This document shows, one piece after another, positions 45,362 through 53,485 of a stretch of 64,000 nt of DNA. Below the pieces are notes generated by a model. That model searched no databases. It had not been told where the DNA came from and saw only the letters and a list, made by a program, of their open reading frames with translations. How positions within the stretch are numbered: position 1 is the stretch's first letter; the number at the start of each line of letters is the position of its first letter. The position numbers were made by a program, and so were the translations under genes. Source of the DNA: Lachnospiraceae bacterium (GTDB lineage: Bacteria; Bacillota; Clostridia; Lachnospirales; Lachnospiraceae); the NCBI GenBank assembly GCA_910575105.1, contig CAJTDK010000011.1, positions 1-64,000 of the forward strand. The letters run 5' to 3'.

Positions 45362-46336
45362 TTATCCCCTCTTTCCTACAATACTTGGTTCCGCATCATC
45401 AAACGTATAGTTCGTAAGCGGTGCTTTTGAATCGGTATCATCTCCCGCCTGGTACTCGCCGTAAAGCTCGTCAATATCCTTGATGAACTTCCGGTTGAAC
45501 AGGTGGAGCGGGATCCCCTGCGGGCACACGCGGCTGCACTCGCCGCAGTCCGTACATCTTCCTGCCACATGGAAGGCGCGGATGATGTGAAACATCTTCT
45601 CCTCAAAAGAATCCACGTTAGCCTTCTGAGAGCTGTCGAACTTGTTGCTGTCAAAGACACATTTGCGGCAGCTGCAGGCCGGACAGACATTCCGGCAGGC
45701 ATTACAGCGGATACATTTGCTCAGCTCCTTCTGGAAAAATGCGAACTTCTCCTCCGGAGACAGCTTTTCTATCCGGGAAACCTCGTCAAAACGCTCGCCG
45801 TCCTTGGTCTCCTTAGACTCGCCGATCTGCTCGTCAAAGATCTTATGCTCTTTTCCTTTGCATACATGGCACCGCTCTAACATGGCATCAGCGTAAGCTA
45901 CAGATCTTTCCCCGTAGATCGTCTGGATCTTCAGCATATCTGCCTCATCGGTGATCTCTGCTCCTTCGATGCTCTCGATTCCCTTAACGCCCTGGTTTCT
46001 GATCTTTTCGATGTCGAGCTTGCCCTTGCAGCCTACGCCGATAATGTAGGCTTTCTCTCGGTCCACCCGGTGCTCCTTGATCAACTGGTTAAAGCTGTAT
46101 GTATCACATGGTTTCAGGCATACTAGAGTCTTTCCCTCTAGCTTGGATGCCTCGATCATGTATTTGCTTAAATTTGCCCCGCAGAATCCGTTGTAGACAA
46201 AATCCTTCAAGGACTCTGCAGTCTCGAAGTAAGCCGGCTCCGGATCATAAGGCAGGTCTCCGGCCTTCCAGCCAAGAACTCGCGCCACAGTTCCGTTATC
46301 CAGCAGTTCCTTCGCACGATTGATTAATTCCTGCAT
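45362..46336 (-). CDS. FlxC-like iron-sulfur subunit
   Basis: 324 aa. F420-hydrogenase-beta-like N-terminal half (FCGANLSKYMIEASKLEGK, VCLKPCDTYSFNQLIKEHR, IGVGCKGKLDI) and a C-terminal half with CIRCNACRNVCPACSCRKC (~205) and CTDCGECSRVCPQGIPLHL (~258). Two [4Fe-4S] clusters are expected. Overlaps the FlxD-like gene by 13 bp and precedes FlxB by 3 bp, consistent with an obligate complex. Confidence 0.8.
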   Translation of the reverse strand: MQELINRAKELLDNGTVARVLGWKAGDLPYDPEPAYFETAESLKDFVYNGFCGANLSKYMIEASKLEGKTLVCLKPCDTYSFNQLIKEHRVDREKAYIIGVGCKGKLDIEKIRNQGVKGIESIEGAEITDEADMLKIQTIYGERSVAYADAMLERCHVCKGKEHKIFDEQIGESKETKDGERFDEVSRIEKLSPEEKFAFFQKELSKCIRCNACRNVCPACSCRKCVFDSNKFDSSQKANVDSFEEKMFHIIRAFHVAGRCTDCGECSRVCPQGIPLHLFNRKFIKDIDELYGEYQAGDDTDSKAPLTNYTFDDAEPSIVGKRG

Positions 46337-46764
46337 CTTAAATCCCCCAATCTTACATTTTCGCCAAGTGAATGAATCTTCTCCACAAAGCTGTTCATGG
46401 TGTCAGAGAACTTCACACCCTCTGCGGCAGATACCCACTCTACCCGTGTGCGCCCGTTTTCCACGCCGATATAGTCAAGCATGGAGAAAAGAAGCGTCAT
46501 ACGCCTTCTCGCATAATAATTTCCGGTGCTGTAATGGCAGTCTCCCGGGTGACATCCGCACATGATCACACCGTCCGCGCCCTTCTCAAATGCCCGTAAG
46601 ATGAACATAGGGTTCACACGGCAGGAACAGGGAACGCGGATGATCTTAACGTCCGCCGGATAGGAGAGGCGGCTGCTGCCTGCAAGGTCAGCTCCTGCAT
46701 AACTGCACCAGTTACAGCAGAATGCTACAATCTTCGGTCTAAAACTTTTATTTTCTATCGACAT
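46324..46764 (-). CDS. FlxD/MvhD-like [2Fe-2S] adaptor subunit
   Basis: 146 aa from ATG 46764, with GGAGGTGG upstream; it overlaps the end of hdrA by 10 bp. The MvhD family pattern is clear: FCCNWCSYAGADLAGSSR, VPCSCRVNPMFILRAFEKGADGV, CGCHPGDCHYSTGNYYARRR. MvhD-type proteins connect an electron-donating module (here FlxABC) to HdrA. Confidence 0.93.
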   Translation of the reverse strand: MSIENKSFRPKIVAFCCNWCSYAGADLAGSSRLSYPADVKIIRVPCSCRVNPMFILRAFEKGADGVIMCGCHPGDCHYSTGNYYARRRMTLLFSMLDYIGVENGRTRVEWVSAAEGVKFSDTMNSFVEKIHSLGENVRLGDLRCRN

Positions 46765-48743
46765 ATTGCATCCACCTCCGCGATAATCTGTCTGTTTGAG
46801 AACCCTTGAAGGTCCATAGCTCCTGACGGACACGCCACTGTACAAGCGCCGCAGCCCTGGCAGAGCGCGCTGTTGACAACAGCCAGGCGGCGTACCTCGC
46901 GGATGCCGTGGTCGTTGACCTCTTTATCCTCGTAAGTAATGGCTCCGTAAGGACATACATTCTCACAGGTAGAGCAGCCGTTGCAGAGAAGCTCGTCGGA
47001 GTGTGCCGTACACGGGTTCGTCAAAAGCTTATCCTTAGCAAGAAGGCCGATGGCTTTAACCGCCGCAGCACCAGCCTGGGCTACTGTCTCTGGAATATCT
47101 TTCGGTCCCTGGCATACGCCGGAAAGGAAGATACCAGCTGTCGGCGACTCTACCGGGCGCAGCTTAGCGTGAGCCTCGGTCAGGAAATTGTTCGTATCGA
47201 TACTTGCCGTCAGCATCGTCGCGATCTTCCTTACGTCCGGGTTCGGCTCGATGGCTGTGGCAAGCACGACCATATCCGCCTCCTTTAAGATCTGTTTGTT
47301 GTCGAGAAGGTCGGATCCCTGGACTAAGAGCTTTCCGTCTGGCTGCGGGATGACCTTGCCCACCTGTCCCTTGATATAATTTACCCCGTACTGCTCTACG
47401 GCTCTGCGGTAGAACTCGTCGAAGTTCTTGCCCGGTGTACGCACGTCGATATAGAATACGGTCACGTTCACATCCGGATATTTGTCACGGATGAGCATGG
47501 CATGCTTTGCGGTGTACATGCAGCAGATCTTAGAACAGTACGGCTTGCCTCTGTCATCAGAGCAGCGGCTTCCCACACACTGGATGAATACCATCTCCTT
47601 AGGCGCTTTTCCGTCGGAGAGACGCTCTAAGTGACCGTGGGTCGGCCCTGCCGCGTTCATGACACGCTCAAGCTCTAAGGATGTGATGACATCCTTGCTC
47701 TGGCTGTATGCATACTCGTCGTACTTGTCAAGGTTAATGGTGTCAAAACCGGTGGCAACGACGATGGCGCCGTACTTCTCTGTGATGATCTCATCCTTCT
47801 GCTCATAGTCGATGGCTCCTGCCTGGCAGACCTTCGAGCAGATTCCGCATTTCCCGGTCTTGAACTTAATGCAGGCTTCCCGGTCGATCACCGGCACATT
47901 AGGGATTGCCTGCGCAAACGGGGTGTAGATGGCGCTGCGGTTGTTAAGTCCTCTGTTGAACTCGCTCGGCGCCTTCTTGGACGGACACTTCTCCTGACAG
48001 ACGCCGCAGCCTGTACATTTATCCATGTCCACACTTCTCGCCTTCTTGCGGATGTCTACTGTAAAATCTCCGACGAATCCGCTGACCTTCTCCACCTCAC
48101 TGTATGTATAGATCTTGATCTTCTCGTGAGCGGATGCCTCCACCATCTTCGGTGTCAGGATGCACGCAGAACAGTCAAGGGTCGGGAAAGTCTTGTCAAG
48201 CTGCGACATCCTTCCGCCGATACTCGGCGTCTTCTCCACGATATCTACTTCATAGCCTGCGTCCGCGATATCGAGGGCCGTCTGGATACCTGCGATACCG
48301 CCTCCGATAATGAGCGCCCGCTTCGTCACGCGGCTCTCGCCCGGCTTAAGGGGTGTATTCAAATTCACCTTGGCAACTGCTGCGCGCATCAGGATGACCG
48401 CTTTCTTCGTCGCCTCCTCCATATCCTTGTGGATCCATGAACAATGCTCACGGATGTTGGCGATCTCTACCATATATGGGTTCAAGCCTGCGCGCTCCGC
48501 CGCCTTCCGGAAAGTCGCCTCGTGCATACGGGGGGAACAGGAACACACAACAATGCCTGATAATTTCTTCTCATGGATGGCGTCTTGAATCTTCGCCTGT
48601 CCTGCCTCAGAACACATATACTGGTAATCCTCGGCATGGACAACTCCCGGCTCCATAAGCGCCATCTCCGCTACTTTTGATACGTCTACCGTCGCCGCGA
48701 TATTACTTCCGCAATGGCAGACAAATACTCCAATCCTCTGCAC
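46755..48743 (-). CDS. hdrA: heterodisulfide reductase subunit A-like, FAD and iron-sulfur protein
   Basis: 662 aa, the length of stand-alone HdrA. Starts with GTG at 48743, 9 nt after AGGAGG. N-terminal cysteine segment (FVCHCGSNIAATVDVSKV), the FAD-binding IIGGGIAGIQTALDIADAG with TPSIGGRMSQLDKTFPTLDCSACILTPKM, ferredoxin motifs CTGCGVCQEKCP (~243) and CGICSKVCQAGAIDY, and two C-terminal [4Fe-4S] motifs CNGCSTCENVCPYG and CQGCGACTVACPSG. HdrA carries the bifurcating FAD in methanogens. Cys, not selenocysteine, occupies the LDCSAC site. In this operon it would split electron pairs from Flx toward ferredoxin and toward HdrBC. Confidence 0.93.
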   Translation of the reverse strand: MQRIGVFVCHCGSNIAATVDVSKVAEMALMEPGVVHAEDYQYMCSEAGQAKIQDAIHEKKLSGIVVCSCSPRMHEATFRKAAERAGLNPYMVEIANIREHCSWIHKDMEEATKKAVILMRAAVAKVNLNTPLKPGESRVTKRALIIGGGIAGIQTALDIADAGYEVDIVEKTPSIGGRMSQLDKTFPTLDCSACILTPKMVEASAHEKIKIYTYSEVEKVSGFVGDFTVDIRKKARSVDMDKCTGCGVCQEKCPSKKAPSEFNRGLNNRSAIYTPFAQAIPNVPVIDREACIKFKTGKCGICSKVCQAGAIDYEQKDEIITEKYGAIVVATGFDTINLDKYDEYAYSQSKDVITSLELERVMNAAGPTHGHLERLSDGKAPKEMVFIQCVGSRCSDDRGKPYCSKICCMYTAKHAMLIRDKYPDVNVTVFYIDVRTPGKNFDEFYRRAVEQYGVNYIKGQVGKVIPQPDGKLLVQGSDLLDNKQILKEADMVVLATAIEPNPDVRKIATMLTASIDTNNFLTEAHAKLRPVESPTAGIFLSGVCQGPKDIPETVAQAGAAAVKAIGLLAKDKLLTNPCTAHSDELLCNGCSTCENVCPYGAITYEDKEVNDHGIREVRRLAVVNSALCQGCGACTVACPSGAMDLQGFSNRQIIAEVDAICR

Positions 48744-48749
48744 GCTCTA

Positions 48750-49142
48750 TCACCTCCTGTATCTTCTGAATGCACTGACTAACAACTGTTGCGGCAGCTC
48801 CGGGTCAAGAAGTTCCGGGATCTCGTCCGGAGACAAGTAAGCCTGCCCCCTCTGGCGGACAACCATCTGCCTTGCAGCGTCGATAAGTTTCCCCGGTTTT
48901 ACGTCTCTCGGACATCTCTCCACGCACGCAAAGCAGGAAAGGCATTTCCAGAGGGACTCTGAGTTTACAAGGCTCTCCACGTCCTCATTGATGACGTAGG
49001 ATACAAACTGATGGGGTTTGATGTCCATCTCATTATAGGAAGGACATGTGGCAGAGCATTTTCCGCACTTCATGCATTTTAACGGATTCACGCCGCTGAT
49101 CTCTTCGATCAGTTCAGCCTGTTTCTTCTTTTCGCTCATCAT
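48750..49142 (-). CDS. hdrC: heterodisulfide reductase subunit C-like iron-sulfur protein
   Basis: 130 aa with two [4Fe-4S] motifs, CMKCGKCSATCPSYNE (~23) and CLSCFACVERCPRDVKPGKLI (~68), and the typical basic C-terminus (FRRYRR). Links HdrA to HdrB. The first ATG (49142) is 7 nt after GGAGG and overlaps the hdrB stop by 4 bp. Confidence 0.92.
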   Translation of the reverse strand: MMSEKKKQAELIEEISGVNPLKCMKCGKCSATCPSYNEMDIKPHQFVSYVINEDVESLVNSESLWKCLSCFACVERCPRDVKPGKLIDAARQMVVRQRGQAYLSPDEIPELLDPELPQQLLVSAFRRYRR

Positions 49143-49966
49143 GCCTGTACCTCCTTCTCATCTTCTCCTGCCGCGCCTGCGCAGGCTTCCTTCACTCCAA
49201 GAGCCTCCGCCAGAAGCTCCGTGAAATAGACCACTGGAATCTCCTTTTTGCTGCTCTTGTTCAGATTATACATACACAGCGGACAAGCGGTGATAAGCAT
49301 ATCTGCTCCGAACCCTTCTGCGCTCTCTGTGATCTTATCGCACATCCCTTTCGCCATGTCCTTTTCCTTCAAAGATATGTATCCGCCGCAGCACTCGTTG
49401 CGGTACGGATAGATCACCGGCTCTGCACCGATGGCACGGATAAAGTCTTCCATGATCTTCGGATTCTCCGGATTATCAAAAGCAAGGATCTTCCCAGGCC
49501 TGAGGAGAAGGCAGCCGTAATACGCGCCGATCTTCTGGCCCTTAAGAGGATTCACTACCTTTTTCGCAAGTTCGTCAAAACCAACCTTGTCGCGGAGCAC
49601 TTCCAAAAAATGCAGAACTTCCGTCTCACCCTGATAGGGCTCGTCTAGTTCCATGTAATTGTTCGCCCTGGTGCGGATGTCTTCCACATTTCTCATGTCA
49701 TCGTTAACCCGTTTCATGACATGATGGCAGGCAGAACAGACGGTCACAAGCTCCTGCTCCTTCTCCTTGGCCGCGTTGAGCGCGCGCACGCAGGACAGCT
49801 TGTTGGCGATCTCATCGGTGCCGAGTGGATACACGCCGCCGCAGCACTGCCAGTCTTCAATCTCTTCCAGTTCGAACCCTAAAGCCTTTGCAGAAGCTCT
49901 GGCATAATCGTCCAGATCCTTCGCCTTCGTCCGCAAAGTGCATCCCGGATAATAGCTGTACTTCAT
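49139..49966 (-). CDS. hdrB: heterodisulfide reductase subunit B-like, two CCG domains
   Basis: 275 aa with two complete Cys-rich (CCG) domains: YPGCTL, then QCCGGVYPLG and VCSACHHVM; and YGCLLLRP, then ECCGGYISL and TACPLCMYNL. CCG domains bind the non-cubane [4Fe-4S] clusters at which disulfides are reduced in methanogens. This organism lacks coenzymes M and B as far as can be judged, so the electron acceptor is different. The adjacent fumarate reductase is a candidate. The C-terminal tail (ACAGAAGEDEKEVQA) is short and acidic. ATG at 49966. Confidence 0.92.
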   Translation of the reverse strand: MKYSYYPGCTLRTKAKDLDDYARASAKALGFELEEIEDWQCCGGVYPLGTDEIANKLSCVRALNAAKEKEQELVTVCSACHHVMKRVNDDMRNVEDIRTRANNYMELDEPYQGETEVLHFLEVLRDKVGFDELAKKVVNPLKGQKIGAYYGCLLLRPGKILAFDNPENPKIMEDFIRAIGAEPVIYPYRNECCGGYISLKEKDMAKGMCDKITESAEGFGADMLITACPLCMYNLNKSSKKEIPVVYFTELLAEALGVKEACAGAAGEDEKEVQA

Positions 49967-50011
49967 AGTTTCACATTTTCCTTTCCTGATATTCTAAAAA
50001 CCCTTGTCTGC

Positions 50012-50959
50012 CTACAGCTCGATCTGCGCGATAACTTCCTTCAATGCATCCGCGCTCTTTTTCAGCAAAGCAACCTCTTCGTCCGTAAGCTTCATGGAAA
50101 GCTTGCCCTGGATTCCGTTAGGCCCTACCAGGGTCAGGGTGCTGAGGCACACGTCCTCGATGCCGTACTCGCCGTGCATCATGGAAGAAACGGTAGTCAC
50201 AGACTCAGACGCTGACAAAAGGAATCCGCACAGCTTGCACACGCCCCTTGTAACCGCATAGAAAGTCGCTCCCTTATTAGAGATGATCTGTCCGCCGGAC
50301 TTCTGTACATAGGTGAGCATCTCTTCCTTATCAAGCTTGTCGAAATGCTTTCCAAAATGCTCTGCCATCTCATAGTAGTCGTCCACGTTGACACCGGCGA
50401 TACGTGCTGCAGACCACGGAATAAAGGAAGTGTCCCCGTGCTCGCCGTACACATACGCATGGATATTTCTCTGCGCAACCTTGAAATGGTCGGAAAGCCC
50501 GCAGCGCAGGCGCGCAGAGTCAAGGATCGTACCGGATCCGATGATCTGATTCTCCGGAAGTCCCGAAATCTTTGTAAATACGTATGTCATAATGTCTACT
50601 GGATTACTTACGATGATGTAAAGGGCATTTGGAGCCGCCTTTACAATCTCTGGGGTGATCTCCTTTAAGATATTTACATTCGTCTGGGTAAGCTCAATCC
50701 TTGTCTGTCCCGGCTTACGCGCGATACCGGATGTAATAATGACGATGTCAGAGTCTTTTGCATCTTCATATTCTCCTGCTTTGATCGAAATGGGGTCTCT
50801 GAAGCAGGTTCCCTGCTCAATATCCATTACCTCTCCTTCTACCTTCGCCTTGTTGATATCGATCAGCACAAGCTCTGACGCAATATCCTGTCCGGACAAT
50901 GTGTAGGCGATCGTAGCTCCTACGCTTCCTGCTCCAATGATTGTAATTTTGCTGCTCAT
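50012..50959 (-). CDS. LDH-fold 2-hydroxyacid dehydrogenase, probable malate dehydrogenase
   Basis: 315 aa. NAD-binding IIGAGSVGATIAYTL and Asp34 at the end of the second strand favour NAD. The catalytic His174 lies in YGEHGDTSF and Asp147/Arg150 in LDSARLR, which are LDH/MDH-superfamily landmarks. General similarity is to L-lactate dehydrogenases. However, the substrate-specificity position on the mobile loop reads ARKPGQTR (Arg81), where lactate dehydrogenases have Gln (NQKPGETR). Arg at this place confers oxaloacetate/malate specificity in known mutants and in MDHs. The operon with fumarase and fumarate reductase supports malate dehydrogenase. It is the first gene of the operon, ATG 50959 with AAAGGAGAAG. 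Confidence 0.85.
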   Translation of the reverse strand: MSSKITIIGAGSVGATIAYTLSGQDIASELVLIDINKAKVEGEVMDIEQGTCFRDPISIKAGEYEDAKDSDIVIITSGIARKPGQTRIELTQTNVNILKEITPEIVKAAPNALYIIVSNPVDIMTYVFTKISGLPENQIIGSGTILDSARLRCGLSDHFKVAQRNIHAYVYGEHGDTSFIPWSAARIAGVNVDDYYEMAEHFGKHFDKLDKEEMLTYVQKSGGQIISNKGATFYAVTRGVCKLCGFLLSASESVTTVSSMMHGEYGIEDVCLSTLTLVGPNGIQGKLSMKLTDEEVALLKKSADALKEVIAQIEL

Positions 50960-51005
50960 GGTTTCTTCTCCTTTTCGTTATTTTTTTAACAACTCGCTGT
51001 CAAAA

Positions 51006-51040
51006 AATGGAATCTTAGAATATTCACTATTCAGATTCCA
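51006..51040 (-). promoter_or_regulatory. 5'-leader stem-loop upstream of the dehydrogenase operon
   Basis: On the minus strand GGAATCTGAATA pairs with TATTCTAAGATTCC (one bulge) and is followed by ATTTTTTG. It lies at the very 5' end of the predicted transcript. It resembles an early terminator or a 5'-stabilising hairpin. Confidence 0.55.
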
Positions 51041-51043
51041 CCT

Positions 51044-51078
51044 TTGTTAAGAATATCACAATCTTTCCCATTACACAA
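51044..51078 (-). promoter_or_regulatory. operon promoter with overlapping Rex-like operator
   Basis: Minus strand: TTGTGT (51073-51078), 17-bp spacer, TATTCT (51050-51055). TTGTGATATTCTTAACAA (51044-51061) covers the -10 box and matches the clostridial Rex consensus TTGTTAANNNNTTAACAA at 12 of 14 fixed positions. Rex is an NADH-sensing repressor, so high NADH would open the promoter. The right part of the intergenic region (51080-51342) holds a hairpin at 51201-51223 and two GTTACTGT motifs. Confidence 0.65.
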
Positions 51079-51200
51079 GTACTATTTTGCTAAAATCATG
51101 TATTTTTCGTCAAAATTTTTTTGTGAACCGCCAGACTGCTTTTTCTCCCGGCCTGCGCACCGTAAGCGGTTGCTATTCACTCCTGTATCATGTTCTTACG

Positions 51201-51223
51201 GAATGCGCAGCCAGTGCGCATTC
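51201..51223. repeat. 9-bp perfect hairpin beside inverted GTTACTGTTCA motifs
   Basis: GAATGCGCA pairs with TGCGCATTC around a 5-nt loop. Followed by TGAACAGTAAC (51232-51242) and a second related TGGACAGTAAC (51264-51274). Part of a dispersed intergenic repeat family described in the findings. Confidence 0.5.
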
Positions 51224-51342
51224 CTGACCCATGAACAGTAACCTGTAAATGTGCAGACCTGCATGGACAGTAACTAATATATTTCATAAAACCCGGACTC
51301 ATTCCATAAATTGTGTTAAAGCACATGATCCGGAGATCTGCC

Positions 51343-52290
51343 ATGCCTTTTAACACCCATATCCTCAAAAAAATATCCCTTCCACTTTCACTGATCTTCC
51401 TGTTTGCCATTATGCTCTTATTCCCCGCCCCGGTTTTAAGAGGGGCAAGCGGCGGGCTGCTTTTATGGTTCAACACTGTCCTTCCTACGCTGTTTCCCTT
51501 TATCCTGATCTGTAATCTGATGATCTCCACAAAGGCCGTCGACCTCCTCCTTTATGCCACCAGGCCGTTATTCTGCCGTTTTTTTGGCGTATCGCCCTAC
51601 GGCTCCTTCGCCGTCCTTTCAGGCTTCCTGTGCGGATACCCCATGGGCGCTAAGGTGACTGCCGACCTGTACCGCCAGGGCAATATCACAAAGGAGGAGG
51701 CTTCCTATCTGCTCTCCTTCTGCAACAATACAAGCCCCATGTTCATCTTAAGCTTTCTTGTCATGCAGAATCTGAAAGATGACAGCTTAAAGCTCCCTAC
51801 CCTGGCCATCCTCTTTATGTCCCCGGTCATCGTAAGCTTTGCCGTCCGCCCGTATCCCCGGAAATTCCCCATATGCCGCGGGCGGATGCCGACGCCCTCC
51901 GGCTGCGCTCCTTTGTCGGAGGCGCTGGACTTCTCCATCGGAAATGCCCTGGAATCCATCACAAAGGTAGGAGTCTACATCATGATCTTTGCCATCCTTA
52001 CCGAACTGGCCGGGCTGCTGCCGGCAAGCCGCTCCCCCCTTGGCCTTATCCTGCTGTCCTGCCTTGAGATCACCGGCGGGATCACTATGCTGTGCCAGTC
52101 GGGAGCCAACAGTGAGCTCATCTATATCCTGTGCCTTTCCGAGACTGCCTTCGGCGGGCTGTGCGCCGCTGCCCAGACTGCTTCTATGATAAAAGGAACC
52201 CAAATCCCCGTATCCTCCTACCTAATAAAAAAACTGGCTACCGCTCTGGTAACCAGCCTGCTTGCTGTTCTTTATCTGTACCTGTCCTGA
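51343..52290 (+). CDS. ylbJ: sporulation integral membrane protein YlbJ
   Basis: 315 aa from ATG 51343, 7 nt after CGGAG; earlier in-frame GTG/ATG codons lack spacing. Nucleoside-transporter/YlbJ family with eight or so membrane helices. Motifs: LLLWFNTVLPTLFPFILICN, LSGFLCGYPMGAKVTADLYR, EEASYLLSFCNNTSPMFILSF. YlbJ is a sigma-E-controlled sporulation membrane protein required for resistant spores in Bacillus. The neighbourhood coaD-ylbJ is conserved, here with opposite strands. Confidence 0.88.
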   Translation: MPFNTHILKKISLPLSLIFLFAIMLLFPAPVLRGASGGLLLWFNTVLPTLFPFILICNLMISTKAVDLLLYATRPLFCRFFGVSPYGSFAVLSGFLCGYPMGAKVTADLYRQGNITKEEASYLLSFCNNTSPMFILSFLVMQNLKDDSLKLPTLAILFMSPVIVSFAVRPYPRKFPICRGRMPTPSGCAPLSEALDFSIGNALESITKVGVYIMIFAILTELAGLLPASRSPLGLILLSCLEITGGITMLCQSGANSELIYILCLSETAFGGLCAAAQTASMIKGTQIPVSSYLIKKLATALVTSLLAVLYLYLS

Positions 52291-52328
52291 AGCTTTTGCC
52301 CTCCGCTTAGCGGCCGGCAGCTTAACGC

Positions 52329-52970
52329 CTACATCATGCCGTCGTCATCAAAGTCGAATGCCGGCTCCAGCGATTCCAGCATCTCCGGCCCTTCGCCGGC
52401 ATACTCTGTCCCCATGCTTCTCGGCGACTGCTCTGGCACCTCAAGCTCCGTACGGTTATTATGCACCATATCATAGCACTCCTGAAGGGAATTCACCAGC
52501 CCATCGTACTTCGCCGTGTAGCTGTCCAGGGTATGCCCGATGATGCTCTCCGCATTGGCAAGGAGATCGTCTGTATACTGGATCGCCCCGATACGGATAT
52601 CATTGGCGTCATTGGCCGCATTGTCAAGGATCTGCTGCGCCTGCTCGGTGGCAGCGGTGACGATCTCGTTAGCCTGAGCGTAAGCCTGCTGCATAATCTC
52701 GTGCTCGCTCACCAGCTCGTTGGTATGAATCTGCGCCTCTTCGATCATACCGTCCGCCTTCGCCTGGGCATCCGCTAAGATGGCGTCCTTATTCGCTATG
52801 ATCTTCTGGTATCTCTTGATCTCATCCGGAGTCTTCATGCGAAGCTCGCGAAGCAACTCGTCAATCTGATCCTTATTCACAATAATCTTGGATGTAGACA
52901 GCGGCTGGAACTTGCAACTGTCGATATATTCCTCAATCTCCTCGATAATCTGTTCAATACGGCTGCTCAT
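52329..52970 (-). CDS. coiled-coil protein of the DivIVA/V-ATPase-subunit-H-like type
   Basis: 213 aa, mostly one long alpha-helical coiled coil (~40-170) rich in Ala, Glu, Gln and Asp, with repeated segments such as AQANEIVTAATEQAQQILDNAAN. It begins [21 protein letters not shown] and ends in an acidic tail (EPAFDFDDDGMM). Such proteins are often annotated as ATPase or DivIVA-like and lie next to coaD in Lachnospiraceae. No catalytic motif is present. A scaffold or cell-division role is possible. The start overlaps the coaD stop by one base. Confidence 0.75.
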   Translation of the reverse strand: MSSRIEQIIEEIEEYIDSCKFQPLSTSKIIVNKDQIDELLRELRMKTPDEIKRYQKIIANKDAILADAQAKADGMIEEAQIHTNELVSEHEIMQQAYAQANEIVTAATEQAQQILDNAANDANDIRIGAIQYTDDLLANAESIIGHTLDSYTAKYDGLVNSLQECYDMVHNNRTELEVPEQSPRSMGTEYAGEGPEMLESLEPAFDFDDDGMM

Positions 52971-53464
52971 TAGTGTACACTCTCCTTTTTTATTATTTTC
53001 TCTCGTATCCTGCTCTCTACATTCTCCGGCACAAACTGGGCGATATCCCCTCCGAAATACGCCACTTCCTTTACGACCGTGGAACTTAGATATGCATATT
53101 CAAGACTGGTCGTAAGAAACACTGTCTCCACCCTCGGCGACAGCTTATGGTTCGTCTGCGCCATCTTAAGCTCATTTTCAAAATCGGTAATGGCCCGCAG
53201 TCCTCTGACGACCATGCCTGCACCCATCTTCTCTGCAAAATCTATCAAAAGCCCCTCAAATGGGACCGCCTTTACATTCGGCATGTTGCCCGTAACTTCC
53301 TCTAACATTCTAACACGTTCTTCTACGGAAAACAACGGGGTTTTTGCGTTATTATTCAGCACCCCGACAATTAATTCATCCACCAGGGCGGATGACCTGA
53401 TGATAATATCCAGATGCCCGTAAGTAACCGGGTCAAAGCTGCCCGGATAGATTGCTCTTGTCAT
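52970..53464 (-). CDS. coaD: phosphopantetheine adenylyltransferase
   Basis: 164 aa. Nucleotidyltransferase fold with [16 protein letters not shown] (substrate and HxGH site, TYGH), [21 protein letters not shown] and [23 protein letters not shown]. Makes dephospho-CoA from 4'-phosphopantetheine and ATP. 21 bp after rsmD. Confidence 0.97.
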   Translation of the reverse strand: MTRAIYPGSFDPVTYGHLDIIIRSSALVDELIVGVLNNNAKTPLFSVEERVRMLEEVTGNMPNVKAVPFEGLLIDFAEKMGAGMVVRGLRAITDFENELKMAQTNHKLSPRVETVFLTTSLEYAYLSSTVVKEVAYFGGDIAQFVPENVESRIREKIIKKESVH

Positions 53465-53485
53465 CGATTCTCTCCTGTCTGATCT

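Noticed and set aside
48000-48200. Selenocysteine-containing HdrA
   Set aside because: The position is a normal Cys codon (LDCSAC) in an uninterrupted frame.
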